Source: Phoronis australis (Eukaryota > Phoronida > Phoronidae). From it: a stretch of DNA of 64,000 nt. Below are positions 23,641 to 36,430 of this stretch, one piece after another. A program made the position numbers and the translations under genes. Position 1 is the first letter of the stretch; every line of letters begins with the position of its first letter. The notes below the pieces were generated by a model. That model made no database searches, was not told the origin of the DNA, and was given only the letters and a program-made list of their open reading frames with translations. The stretch is taken from contig NMRA01000033.1 of assembly GCA_002633005.1 (NCBI GenBank), forward strand, positions 1,014,611 to 1,078,610, in the 5' to 3' direction.

Positions 23641-24520
23641 GAAATGTTTATGAACAGTAGCACCCTATCAAATGCCCAAATTTGACTCATTTCGGAACGT
23701 CGTATCTTTTTTTGCTTAATTTTACTAAAATGACGTATTCACATGACTCAAATAGCGACAGCTTTGTATTACAGGTACCTAAAAGTCAGAGTTCACAAGC
23801 TTTCTATTTTCACCAACGGAGATGAAGCGGTTATAAGCTTGCGTCCAAGATGTAAACTTTTGATTTAGGCCACTTGTCACTTTAAAATCGGCATCGACCT
23901 ACTGACATGGGAAATGATTTTCACTATTGCATAGAACTGATATTTCGTTATTCATTGAGACAATTCTGGCCCATAAAATGAAAGCCGTGACAAGTCAAAT
24001 TGTAGGGTCCGATCCCAAGCAATGGCGAGAACTGTCACTTCTTTCGACGTCATGAAATCACTTCAAATTCGACTAAAAACAATTTAAGACCAATTTCATA
24101 ACGCTAGGTGGTCTAAATCTACACTTAGCAATAGTTTTGTGGATATTTGACTCAATAAACAGACTTATCGACAAGGTCTTAAGTGACCTTAAAACTGCGA
24201 ACCCCGTGTTTGAGTTTGAATGGAGTGTTCCAACGAAATGAAGATGTCGTGAGATTAATTTTGTTTCTCGCAAGATCGAGAAGAGATGTAATGAAGACGT
24301 TTCATGTAGGTTTATAACTTGAAATATGCAGGAAACATTAACCGCCATTGAAATCGGCAGATTTTATTTGGATTTATTTTCTAGCCTTGGCGACGTTTAA
24401 TAGGTTGAAAAAAAATGACGTCACACCAAAATCTACAATGGGGCCTAAATTAAAATCATTAAAAATTCGCCGATTATTTCAAGTGCACAACAGCGAAGAA
24501 AATGAAAAGAGAACTACTTC

Positions 24521-24640
24521 GATTATGGTGATGGTGGTGATGAAGGTGACGGCGATGATGAAGATGATGAAGATGATGAAGATGATGAAGGTGATGATGA
24601 TGGTGATGATGATGAAGAAAGTGGTGATGGTGGTGTTGGT
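24521..24640. repeat. GAT/GAA trinucleotide microsatellite
   Basis: Runs of gatgatgaa and gatggtgat. The poly-His and Met/Lys-rich ORFs read through it are artefacts. Confidence 0.85.
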
Positions 24641-26268
24641 AACGACTTCGTAAACTACCGTAACTGTCTGCTAAATAACAAATTAAAACATTGCAAACCT
24701 TCAAATGTTTCCCGTAGGCGAACTAAAGGTAAAAAAGCAACTTACACGAGCAGCTTCTAAAGCTTTCAGTAGACTGATAAGTTCGATTTGCCAATGCACC
24801 AATTATTCAGTATACGTCTGCGCATGCGCCTCATGGATAAGCAATGAACTGCTTTTGAATCCTCTACCCCTGAATTTTCTGAATGTCGCCACAAGGAGCG
24901 CTTTGTGACAAAAGTAGACCGCTTTTACATCGAAGAGGGCACGCGAATGCTTCGGTTGGCAATGTTCGCATCAATCATAAATACTAGCAACGATCTGTTT
25001 ATATTCCTTTATCTTATGTACACATCGGTGGTGTCTTATAGGAAATCCACACTGCAGATAGTTAAACAGGCAAAGGTAGACCTCATTCCAGCCAACATTA
25101 AGTAGTTTACCATTCTAATGTATCAAAGCATTAGTGAACAATGGATAAACACTGAAAGGTCGTTGGAGGCATGGTTTTTGTCATCGTATCTAACTTTCTG
25201 TTTCCGAGATGCGACACCTCATCCGCAGATCACCATATTCTCTGCGAATCTCAGTTCACCTTTGGTTTAGGCATTTTTACAGATGTTAAAACAGCGTCTT
25301 CGCACGATGGGAGAGACACACTGGGCCTGGGTCAATGGATTTCCATCTCCAATTATTAAAGGATTCATTGAAAATCAAGCAGTTTAGACCATTGTTTTCA
25401 ACTGAGGAATTCCATAGTTTATAAGTAGCCAAACACAGGGACATTGATACACATACTCGATGTGCCTACTCGCTCAATCCTGTGATATTCTACTTTACGT
25501 GCTGCTGAAAATTCAAGATGCAGACTCGTTTTGGAGTGAACTCGGGGAAAGGGACCCATTTGAAAAGAGCTCTATGAAAGAATAACCCGTTCTCATAATT
25601 CCATACCAGAAACATCACCCTTTGTAGCGGTTAATCCCAAACCTTGCCTTTTCGTAGGGATTCTTGGAGAGCAGATATTTTACCCATTAAATTGAAATCC
25701 GAAACATAACTTTGTAACCAATGTTGTTACGTATGGATAATAATTGTTGAAAACTTTTCTGTAGATTGTAAAATGAAACCTTTATGCAGTACGTGCCAAG
25801 GTAATCAGCCAAGATATCGTCTCGCCGTCAATCATGAAGGCTAATTCTATTTACAGCAAAAAATGCCGGGCAATGTCTATTATGGCGACAAAATTCAAAT
25901 AACAGAATGGCTTAGTCGCTTAACCAACTTCCTTGTTATTTCCCCTTCATCCGGGGCCGCGAGGAAAGCCTATAATGTATTCTAGAATGAATTTGACCTC
26001 CGCACAACCGCCACGACGTACCATTAAAGTTCTGGGGCATTTTTTCTGAATACTATTGACGAGTCTTGTAGAGTTTCAAAAAAACTCTATAATCCAAGTG
26101 AACTACATGTATTTTGCGAGGAACTTTGTTAAAATGCACCAAGCACAGCCTACAAGTATCCTAAGTTCCGCTCGCATCATGACATGTCATGCTTATAAAC
26201 ATAACAAATTTGAAGAGGAAATGATCAATCTATATCGAAACAAATGTAGAGAAAGTCAGGTGCCTGAC

Positions 26269-26385
26269 GTTCCGTAGGCGCAGCACATTCGCAAAAACGC
26301 AAAATCACGCAAATCTTCGCGAGATATCTTCATGAATTATAAACAAAGCACGTGATCACACTAGCGTTACTGACGAGATTCTCGC
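26269..26385. mobile_element. gttcc-type MITE, copy B
   Basis: Left gttccgtaggcg, then aaaaacgcaaaatc, interior cttcgcgagatat and aaagcacgtgatcacactag, right end near ctcgcc. Similar to copies at 16729 and 43477 but the ends are eroded. Confidence 0.4.
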
Positions 26386-27702
26386 CAATACTGTGACTTA
26401 ATATGCTCTCTGTAACTCCCTTGATGACATAAGAGATAGTGAGATATAAGCTGCTGGCATTTGGTCCGTTTTCAGGCAAAAGTCTACACGTTTGAATTTG
26501 AAATCAATGACGTTTAAAATTATGTCAACAAGTTGAAATGCTTGGAAACAACGACTCAATCATTTGCCAAATATAAACAATAATGTTACGCTAAATTTGC
26601 TTTAGAAGTGGTCAAATCTTTTACAAATTGATTACCTATAAACAAAACCACGATCATAATGCTACCATTTTAGTGGAAGGCCAATTTGGCTTGGATGTTT
26701 TCACGTTTTTGATTGTCTTACAGCTGTAGCATGTACTTTATTTTGTCTAACACCGAATGAATTTTATCTGCTAATGTATTTTGCAAGTCATTTTAGAGTC
26801 GTTAGCATTTTTTAATGCAGTAAAAAACGAATTCTCAGCAAAACTAGTTTGAGGAAATGTAAAGCAACCGGCATGTTTTTGGGGGTTATTTTCGAAATGA
26901 AAACAAAACTGGTTAAATCGTCTGAGGCAGTAATGAAATTCACATCCTACGACCTGGAAAGAATTCCAGGGAACTTTTTGTTTGTCTAACTTGCATGAAA
27001 TTGACACGTTTTATTGCCTCTGTATTTTAACATCGGTAGAAAACGCGAAGTTCCACGAAAAGTTTATGTATGCGTGTCGAAACACCTGACTTCGCCCAGC
27101 GTGAGAATGTGAAGATTTGTCGTTTGTTTCTCAACTATTACCTGGAAAAACTTATGAAAAGAAAAAGCGGAAAACTTTGACCAGTGACTCGGGAGTAGTT
27201 GACACACGCAGTGCATTGTATATTGATCAGTTTCGTAGACTTGCCTTCAAAATCTTATGAGGCATGCTACGAACCATGTTTTAAGTCAGTATTACAGTGA
27301 ATAGCTACTTCAAAACCTTTACTTACATGTAGACTTCTGTACTCACACACGCTCCGAAAATGATTGATAAGTTAAACGCTAAAAGGAAAATCTAGGAATT
27401 GTAGGTATGTCGACGAAGGGGATGTGGTAAAACTGGCGACTTGGAGAACAACTAAGCGAGACGTACAAGTGTCGATCTGTAGAATTAAAGGGGCACAATC
27501 GATTTTAGGGCCAAAAAACTCGTTTGGGGGACTTTTGCTGAGTAAAATGGACTTCCTAGAGTTTTCACCGAAACCGTGAAATAGGAAATTTCGTCCTGAG
27601 ATAGCTGTTTCCCGACGCTGGCGTCCAACCGGCATTCAGTACAATTAGCTAAAGTTGAGGCCATTAACTGTACAAGTTAATTGTACTCTCGGCTACTTGT
27701 AT

Positions 27703-27770
27703 TTTAGCTCTACCGACCTAGTCTGCAGTGACCCCTGGGGAGAGGTCGTGGGTTCGAAACCTTGGTGGAG
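27703..27770 (+). repeat. tRNA-like (SINE head) remnant
   Basis: ggttcgaaacc at 27751-27761 is an exact B-box. Upstream, tagctctaccgacctagtct resembles the A-box and anticodon region of a tRNA. No clover-leaf is complete. Confidence 0.35.
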
Positions 27771-28218
27771 TTGTTTTCAAACTCATAAAATTGTCGCGGA
27801 TAATGTCACTTTAATTGTGCAGTCCATGAAGATGTGGGCGAAAAGTTACAGAGCGTGGTGACCGGGTCGTGGAGGTGATGTTGACGGTGACGGCGATTGG
27901 GTGTGGGGGAAGATGAATGAGCTTACTTTCCTACGTATATGGTAGTAGGAATTGTAAGCGCGTAAAGCTGTTGACATCGGCTGAGAGCGTGGCGGGCTCC
28001 AAGTTGCCAACTACACACATCACAACAAAACGGCACATAGGAACACCCCCGGATAACCCAATTTCAGAGCCTACAAACTGTCGCACTATACAAAATACAC
28101 GTGTTAAATCTTTGTCTCCAGAATCACATGTTTCGATCGTTTTTTTTTGATTTTACAGACCATGTAAATTCAGTGGAAACTTCAACGTGTAAATAGTGAG
28201 CCCGAAGCTTAAGGAACA

Positions 28219-28320
28219 ATTACAGGTATATCAACAGTAAATATTACAGGTATATCAACAGCAAATATTACAAGTACATGTATATCAACAGCAAATATTA
28301 CAGGTATATCAACAGCAAAA
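28219..28320. repeat. Short tandem repeat, about four copies
   Basis: Units of the form attacaggtatatcaacagc plus aaat, one with an insertion (aagtacatgtat). Confidence 0.8.
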
Positions 28321-28944
28321 ATAGTCAGTACCCTGCTGCAATTACTAGTTTGTCAGCCGATGATTGACATTTTCTAAGTTAAGCATCAAGTTTTTTTCAA
28401 GTATTTTCGTGCTTCTTGAATGCATGTGGGTTGAAAACAGTAACAGTTAAGCATAAAGTATAAGGTGACTAATCAAACCGATTTGAATCTGACAAACCTG
28501 CTTAAAATCGATATTTTCCTTTGAACTTTCATAAACACGTAGTCCACAATAGCCGTAGGCAAGTGAGCATGAAAAAGCAGAATTAATGTCCAACACTGCT
28601 CCACTGAAGTAGAAGCGTTGACTCGATTTTTGCAGGAAAAATCCGTCAAGTTTGCAATTCCATATGTTTACCAGGCGCAGTCTTCACTCCACGAAGACGC
28701 GGCGCCAGGATTTAACTGTCCTTCTGCCAGGACGTTGCGGCTATGTTGGTACTTCAAAGAGACCCAACGTTTGTGAATCAGCCTGCTGTTTCAAACAAGT
28801 GTGTTTTGTATGAGGTTACTCTTTAATTACTTTTTGTTGACAGTTTTATGAGATTTCGGGAAACATGGTGATATAGGACCCCGCGTCTTTGCGAATTCCG
28901 TGTTTTGGTATTCGCCAGTCGTGCGTGATATGCGAGGGAGCTCA

Positions 28945-29196
28945 TTACGAACTGGGTAGATTTCCTGAAGGTAAAAGTGGCCAGAACAATTTTGTTTTTC
29001 GTTTCATTCTCACGGCATCTTGAGCTGGAATGGAAACGTTGCGCTGACCAACCGAAATGGCATCTTTATCATTTATCAGCAGTACATTAAGCCAGGCGCT
29101 TTTTGAATCAAACCAAAGCAGTTGAATCTCAAAGTCCACATCAGGTTTTTCAGGCGATTGCATGTGCCCAACGTGTGGAAATGAAATAATTTTCAC
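28945..29196 (-). CDS. Exon-like ORF, possible last exon of an unknown gene
   Basis: 83 codons from a good acceptor (gctgctattcag) to TAA, with balanced composition (VKIISFPHVGHMQSPEKP, DFEIQLLWFDSKSAWLN). I do not recognise a domain and could not find a matching upstream exon, so a decayed gene or chance is possible. Confidence 0.22.
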   Translation of the reverse strand: MKIISFPHVGHMQSPEKPDVDFEIQLLWFDSKSAWLNVLLINDKDAISVGQRNVSIPAQDAVRMKRKTKLFWPLLPSGNLPSS

Positions 29197-29952
29197 CTGA
29201 ATAGCAGCATAGATGCATGTAGCAGGCAACTGAATGGCAGTTTTGACGGTAGTAATACAACGAGTTGTCCACGTGCATATCCCCGCGTGATCTCGCGATT
29301 TGAAAAAAGAAAAGGAATTGTTAGCCAATCAATATTGGTCTTCATTACATGAATTTATAGTTAATTCCCCGCAGTACGTAATTTGAGGTTGTGGCGCGAA
29401 TAGTTGAACGTATTGTCATCAACACTGTCTTTGGTTCTAACTGTGCGAGGGGGACGAGATTATTGGTGATGCAAGTGTCATTTATCGTGTCTATCTTATT
29501 CAGTTCTCAGATTGCAGGTTTCGTGTAGTTGCTCCATTTTAGAAACCTTGTTTTTGCTTGTTGTGATTTTAGCGTAGACTCTAGTGTTCAATATTTGGGT
29601 GAAATAATCCACCCTGATGAATACGGTATAATACATTTCAAAAGAACGTTATTGGCTTTGACGTTCGAAAATCTCATTTCTGGATTATTACTGGATGGGG
29701 TAGACCATTTGCCCAGAGCTATCAAACGACACAATCCGTTGAGTTTTTGTAATTTTTTTACGAACTGCCATTTCTCGCAGTGTTCCGCTGTTAGACATTA
29801 TCAAGGCATTTGTCTTGACCATTTAAATACTCTTAGAATACTGTGCTATGTAACGCGTTTAATTTAGCTCAGCCGCATAACGATCGACTCAGTCCTACTG
29901 ATCCCTTTTGTCTGTAAAAGTACTACTCGTCGAGAATGTCTCTTTTAATTGT

Positions 29953-30050
29953 GGTTGTATAGCACCCTCCCCCGGGCGCATACTGATAGACCCTTGAAAC
30001 AGGTTGTATAGCATCCTCCCCCGGGTGCACACTGCTACACCTTTGAAACA
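29953..30050. repeat. 49-bp tandem duplication
   Basis: 29953-30001 and 30002-30050 both start ggttgtatagca, contain cctcccccgggcgca or its variant, and end cctttgaaaca-like. Confidence 0.75.
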
Positions 30051-30628
30051 TGTCTCTAGCTCCTCATCCCGGTTTTAACTATATTACTAAAGCATAAAAA
30101 TGGTTTTAGAAGGTCAGTGCAATGCCGGGGTCGACCTTAAAGGCCTGAACACATCTGATACAACGTGTGCCAGACCGCCTGCAACTACAAAATTACGCCT
30201 ATATATGTAGGACCCTATAAAATAGCCAAATTTAGCTGAACTCGGAACATCGTGAGCGGATTCATGCATGTATGAAACCTTCACAAACCTTGCTTTATGC
30301 ACTGTTCGCAAAAACGCTTTTCGGTATTGTTATTAAAATGTTCCACTTTTGCTTGAGGGGCTATCGCAAATAGGACTTTCAATCTTTTAAATTGCATAGT
30401 ATAACGAAAACGAATTCAAATTTAAGAAAACTCTGACAGCGTTTTTGATATCTCACCTTGATCAGTCATATCAAATAAAATTTGATCATGTTATTATTAC
30501 CGTTGTTTATCTATCTATGTATCTTTCTCTTTTACTAAATTTTACTGAAAAGACATGATCACGTGACCCAGTCAATACCAGATTAATAAAAAGTCAAAAA
30601 TCAAATTCCACAGGCTTTGTACTTTAAG

Positions 30629-30838
30629 AAAATGAACACTTTTACCGAGTTAAAATGAACACTTTTACCGAGTTAAAATGAACACTTTTACCGAGTTAAA
30701 ATGAACACTTTTACCGAGTTAAAATGAACACTTTTACCGAGTTAAAATGAACATTTTTACCGAGTTAAAATGAACACTTTTACCGAGTTAAAAGGAACAC
30801 TTTTACCGAGTTAAAATGAACACTTTTACCGAGTTAAA
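30629..30838. repeat. 23-bp satellite-like array, nine copies
   Basis: Unit aaaatgaacacttttaccga plus gtt, nearly identical in all nine copies (one acattttt, one aaaagg variant), so expansion or homogenisation is recent. Confidence 0.95.
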
Positions 30839-33030
30839 ATCTATAGCTTACCTAGATATTTTGCTAAATGCACAGACAGGTCCTACGTAAACGATATTGA
30901 TTAATTCCATACTATAAATTGTTGCAATTTCCAATGGAACCGCAATTTTGACGTCACAGTGGAAAGTCGGTCTTTTCATTAACTTTATTAGTACTAAATG
31001 CGTTTAGGTTGATTGATTAAGGAAGGAGTATTTAGAAAATATCTGGCTAAAGGTGACCGAAAATCCAAAAAGAAACTGTGCGAGAACACGCGCACTAGAT
31101 ACATGCATGTGTCATGTATGTTAATGACCAACTAGTCAGTTGCCGATTCACTCAGTGATTCTACATGATTCCACAATTGGCGAATTTGTACCGGTTCTAC
31201 GTTTCATTTTCTATGAAATGTCACTGATACGAATGTAGAATATTATCAAAAATGGAAAACATCTATGGTAGGAAAAGCATTTTTTTAGGTTGCCATTAAC
31301 TTCTATCGATGCATTCCTGAAAGCAGTTCATTACGTATACTCAAAGAAAAATAGTAACTTTGGCTAAAACATCGCCAGCTTAATCCAAACCCTCGTCACA
31401 TTTCAATCGCAAGCAGCGAAACGAACTCCTATATTGATCGTTAACGTTTAGATTAAAAATCAGTATCGAAGACAACGTCAGTTACAAATATAATAACAAT
31501 AATTTGTAAATACATGGTACAGTCATTTTATGTCGAAATGGATGACTCTTACCATCTCCAAATTGTCTGTTTATTAACATTGTTCCTGGTCACCTGACTT
31601 TGCAAAAATGTATGCATGTATCAACTCACAATACCAACATGTCTCATGGAAGCAAAAAGGTTCAACCAAAATGAAATCGTCCCAAAGTTCACATCGCTGA
31701 CCTCTAGTTTGGCAAAAATATATGGCACTTGTCTTTGAGATAAACAGCATTTGACCCTTAATGATTTTTAAGTTTGGCGCCGGGTCACAAACGTCACAAA
31801 GGGGACCATGTTGGTGCAAAATTTGAAAGTTTATATTTCAGTCTCAACTCATGGAAATGACTGACTTTCACCTGCTTTACTGTAATTTAATATTTTCATT
31901 ACTTGATGGCGGCCATTAATATGAAAGCAAAGTTAACCATAGCAAAAGACTGTACATGTATGTTGTGCCGCCGTGAATCACATGTAGGTAAAACAACGTT
32001 TAACATGCATGCGATATCACTGAGTGACAGAGTCGCTAAGGTTACTACTGCAAAATTAAGGTGACGCCCACCATTCTTACGTAGCTATTCATAAACGGTT
32101 AACCCAATTTAAACACTACCGATGTCACCAAAAAACGTTATTCGTCAAAGCTTAACTGAACCTGCCGTAACGCTACAATGTATGTTGACTAAACTGAAGT
32201 GTCGTAAATTGGCGTCCTTGCAATGCATGGGCGTTCGCAAGACTTGCAGCTACGGGGCCCATTGCCATCGGCGACAGTAATTATTTTACACACAAACTGA
32301 CAGAACTGCAATTGTACAATTTCCTGCCACTATTCTATATCTAAGACTAACTATTCGTACCTTGTTGCAGAAGTTCAAAAAACTTTGGTAGTTTTTTTGG
32401 AAAATTCTTAATACAGTGTAGCGACATGATGAATTGGATCTTTTGTAATATTCGTGTCTAAGAGAATGTCAGATTCCACCTCATCGCTGCCATGTGTGTG
32501 CGAAGCAAGTGCAGAGTTACCGTAACCCTTCCTTCAGTATCAAGGTCCCCGTGTCCGGCGATGTGGCATCTGTTAGAATTAAACTTCAATCCTGCACGAT
32601 AGAATTGCATTAGACGCTCCGTTGAAAATTGACGGAACGTTCGCTGCACCAGGGCTTGAAAGACGTTCATGCAATCAATGCCATACGAAACCATCATCAA
32701 TAAATAACAAACAGTTCAGTGACAGCAAAAACACTGCATTTGCTTAAATCAACAGACATTGGGTGTAACGGATTGATTTAATATCGTATCAAGTAACCCG
32801 AACACGTTTTATCTTCGGATTAGCGACGCTATATTATTCACAAGAACCCACTGTAATGAGACGGGTAATGAAAGCTGTCATCGCTTTCTCCAAGACGCTA
32901 GGGGGAATAATTCTACTAGGATCGACTAACTAAGGACATCTAGATATACAGAAAGGTCGTAAATAACACCACAGTTAGGTGCTTGAGAAATCGGAGCAAA
33001 ACTTCTGATTTCAACGTTTCCACGTTTCTG

Positions 33031-33305
33031 TTGAATGCGAGGCTAGCTGTATTGAATGGGAGGGTAGCTGTGTTGAATGGGAGGCTAGCTGTGTTGAATG
33101 GGAGGCGAACTGTGTTGAATGGGAGGCTAGCTGTGTTGCATGGGAGGCTAGCTGTGTTGAATTGTAGGCTGGCTGTGTTTAATGGGAAGCTGGCTGTGTT
33201 TAATGGGGTGCTAGCTGTGTTGAATGCGAGGCTAGCTGTATTGAATGGGAGGCTAGCGGTGTTGAATGGGAGGCTAGCTGTGTTGAATGGGAGGCTAGCT
33301 GTGTT
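33031..33305. repeat. 21-bp minisatellite, about 13 copies, open in one frame
   Basis: Unit ttgaatgggaggctagctgt plus g. Because 21 is a multiple of three, the + strand reads heptapeptides LAVLNGR in an open frame from 32983 to 33321. There is no signal, domain or splice evidence that it is translated. Confidence 0.9.
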
Positions 33306-35083
33306 GCCGTCTGGTTACTGATAATTCCATACGCTAAGTCTGTTTTAACAAACTAGTCGAACTTATCGGAATAATTTTTGCTGGTATCTGCATCAATGTA
33401 GGAGTTGATGATAAGGAAGTCGACTACGTTACGTATACTAAGAAAGCTGACATGCATTTAGAAAAACTGTAATTAACCCACTTTTCGGATAATTACACAC
33501 ATGCACGGCATATGCATATACTGCAAAATTGGGCGCTTACGAAAATAACCAGTAATACAATATGACTTTAATCAATTAATGCTAAATTGTCTTATACAGG
33601 ACACAATTATTCACACATGACGTTTTGATTCCATGCTGTGATATGGTAGTTATAAGCAAAAACAAAACATAGCTCATGCGTTTGTACAATGGGACTGGTC
33701 GCCTCATTCTGCCAATTTCTTTCTGATGAGTTCATTTTTTTAAAAAATACATCTGAAAACATGTAATTGTTATCGCAGTTTGATGTTACAGGTGGCTAGT
33801 GAAAAGATGTTGGATACAAAAATTGTACCGAGACTTGCCAAAAGTACACCCTGTCTTATCTTTCACCCTAACCCCTTTAGAAGACGGAAACTTGTCATTT
33901 AAAACCACAATGTTTCCTTGTTCACCGTGAAGGGTCGCTTTACAAGTAGGATTAGGCTCACCAGATTTTATGCACTTTCAGAGATGACACCCATGAAACG
34001 AGCATGTTGTTTGTGTGATGTCTATTTTATATACGATTTAGTACTTTGTGCTAAGATTCAGTTATTAACATGTTGGCGTCCCCAATCTAACTGACGTCGA
34101 CTATCTTTACGTTTTTAGCATATTTAATCGTATTTTCTCTAACTATATGTTACGTTCCGAAACGATTACATCGAATCCATTAAGAGTAGATTTATTAGGC
34201 ATATTGTACAAGAACGTTCTACTCCTTGATGACGTTGTTATCACAGCGTACTGTGGGTAAATAAAGACGATTTGAAGGCATAACATCTCCCAGAAATTTC
34301 AACATGATGAATTCCAGTCATTACGGTAATAACGAAGAATCATACAACACAATGGCTCCATATGAGAAAAAAATTTGACGATGGCCATAATGATGATCAT
34401 GTTGACAACGAAAACAATGACTAGAGCAGTAATGATAACAGTAACAATCATTATGATAAAAAACTATGCGATCATCTGCTCGCTCTCCAATCTTAAGTGG
34501 AACGTAATAGTGTGTGTGGTCCACATCCTACAAACAAACAACAGTATAACGCTTAAAAGACTTGAACATCGTTGATTCAAGAAAGATTTCATTAGGCATC
34601 TCCTCATTGTTATGAGCGACGACGAATGTCCGTACCACCTCAGATCGTTGTCCATTTGCGACTGCGTGGTGTTTACTGCTAATTCACTTCCGGTAGTAAA
34701 ACATCCACAACTTTGTTTAGTAGGCAATTAAAATTAATTGGTAGTAATTAGAAGAGTATGGAGAGGTCATCGCGTATTAGTCCAGTCTTTAATGAGTGAC
34801 GTTAGACAGGGGAACCGACAAACCATTTGCCCTGACGCAGAGAATATCCTGTGTGAAGGCCTTATTGCGCATGCCTTAGGTTGACTATTGGACGCAATCA
34901 AAGCCGGGAAGTTTATAACAGTTTATTCTTCAAGCTTACAAAGACCATTCACACGGTGCATTTATCCTGAGTCTTATTATCAAGTACACGATGTAAAAAG
35001 TGAATCAAAAATTAGTCGGCTAAAATAAAATTTAGTGGACTTCAATGAGGATTAGTGCGATCCCTAACATGCCTTACGGTTAG

Positions 35084-35430
35084 CTATATTTTTTTCAAAA
35101 AATTCGAAAAAATATTCGAATTGAAATGTAATCTCTTGTACATGTATGTGATAAACAATTGGGTGCGAAGTTTTCTTTTTAAAGGGATTTCATCAATAAC
35201 TGTCCCTTTTAAATGGGGTTCAGAGTCAATCTTTGCTGAAAGCAAGCTCTCAATATCGTTCCACAGAAAACGTGTTACGCAATATTCTACCAACAAGTGT
35301 TCGTTTTTAAGTCTAGCATTGCTTACAAAACACATGGGAATCAGAGTCAACACACTTACTTAATTAGTAGGAAGGACTCTATGCAGTAGTTTGTACTGAG
35401 CATGGCATATTTCGTATAGCTTACGCCTGA
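35084..35430 (-). pseudogene. LINE (L1/Tx1-like) ORF2 C-terminal remnant
   Basis: Reading the - strand from about 35430 gives RKLYEICHAQYKLLHRVLPT and N, a stop, then MCFVSN and EHLLVEYCVTRFLWNDIESL, ending LRTQLFITYMYKRLHFN. This follows the order typical of LINE ORF2 C-termini: Q-Y-K-x-L-H-R-x-L-P-T-N, a degenerate Cys box, E-H-L-F-x-x-C-x-x-x-x-F-W and a basic KYxIY-like end. The internal stop and lost Cys residues show it is dead. No reverse transcriptase core or 5' part is seen. Confidence 0.6.
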
Positions 35431-36391
35431 AAAAAGAAATTTAATAATACTTTCCCAAAGGCAAGGGTCAATAATTCATGCTAAATCGTCAAACTGTTTC
35501 TGAACAGTCGACTTTAATTAATTTTTACTTAATGTATTATTGAAATAACATCCACGCTTGTCAACCAAAAGAGTGGACAATAGTGACGAAAAGAAAATTG
35601 ATGGGACATTTTTAACGCGCACAAGCTTGTACATGTATGATAAAACTTTGCAAAGAAAGGTTTTTATTACTGAATTGACGAAGGTACCGCAAATATTCGT
35701 TCTTAAATATCTTCACAAATTCGACCGTGCACCATGTGTAAGAAAATTAAAAATAATGCTATATTGTTGAAAAGGTTGTAAAATATTGTATCACTTACAC
35801 ATAAACAGTTGCTCACGTAAGAATCATGTCGCTGCGTCAAGTATTTTTAGCGGCAATTCTTTATTCGCGTGTATCAGTTGCACCACAATGTATGCCAATA
35901 AAAGATGACCATTGCTTTAAACATTCACGACAAACTTTAATGTCGTTTCGATTTTGTCTTGGCAAATCAATCGAGTGATAAAACAATCTATTTTTGCCAA
36001 GAAAAATACCCGCACTTTGTTATTTCATTCTACAGAATCAAACTCTCCTTTTTAGTTTGGATCCTGAACTAAAATTTCTGCTGTTCCACGAACGATTAAG
36101 AGAAACTTTTCAATGCTTTTCATAATACGCCTTGGTTAACCTTGCCTGGTTTGTTATTCCAAATAAATTTGGCAAAAAACTGTGTATTTCATTTTAAAAA
36201 TATAGAGACGTATTAGGTATGGAGATACAGTGACCGTAAGGTGCTTTTCTGTTACACGATCTTAAGCCGCGCGATCACGGACATTACTATCCTGCAGTAA
36301 TATAAAATGTTAATTATATCACTTTTTGGTCACAGTAAGAACGGCAACAGCATGTGACCTGACACATGTTGTCTTATCGTATATAATTATC

Positions 36392-36430
36392 CTGATGATG
36401 TCTTATGAATAGACGAAACGTTGAATGAAC
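36392..36430 (+). other. Hammerhead-ribozyme-like core, probably from a retroelement
   Basis: CTGATGA (36392-36398), then a short stem GTCT/AGAC around a 7-base loop, then GAAA (36415-36418) and CGTTG. That is the order of conserved hammerhead parts. One extra T after CTGATGA departs from the consensus, and the NUH cleavage strand and stem I were not identified. Confidence 0.35.

Noticed and set aside
24474-24704. Poly-histidine ORF and its Met/Lys-rich complement
   Set aside because: Direct translation of a GAT/GAA microsatellite.
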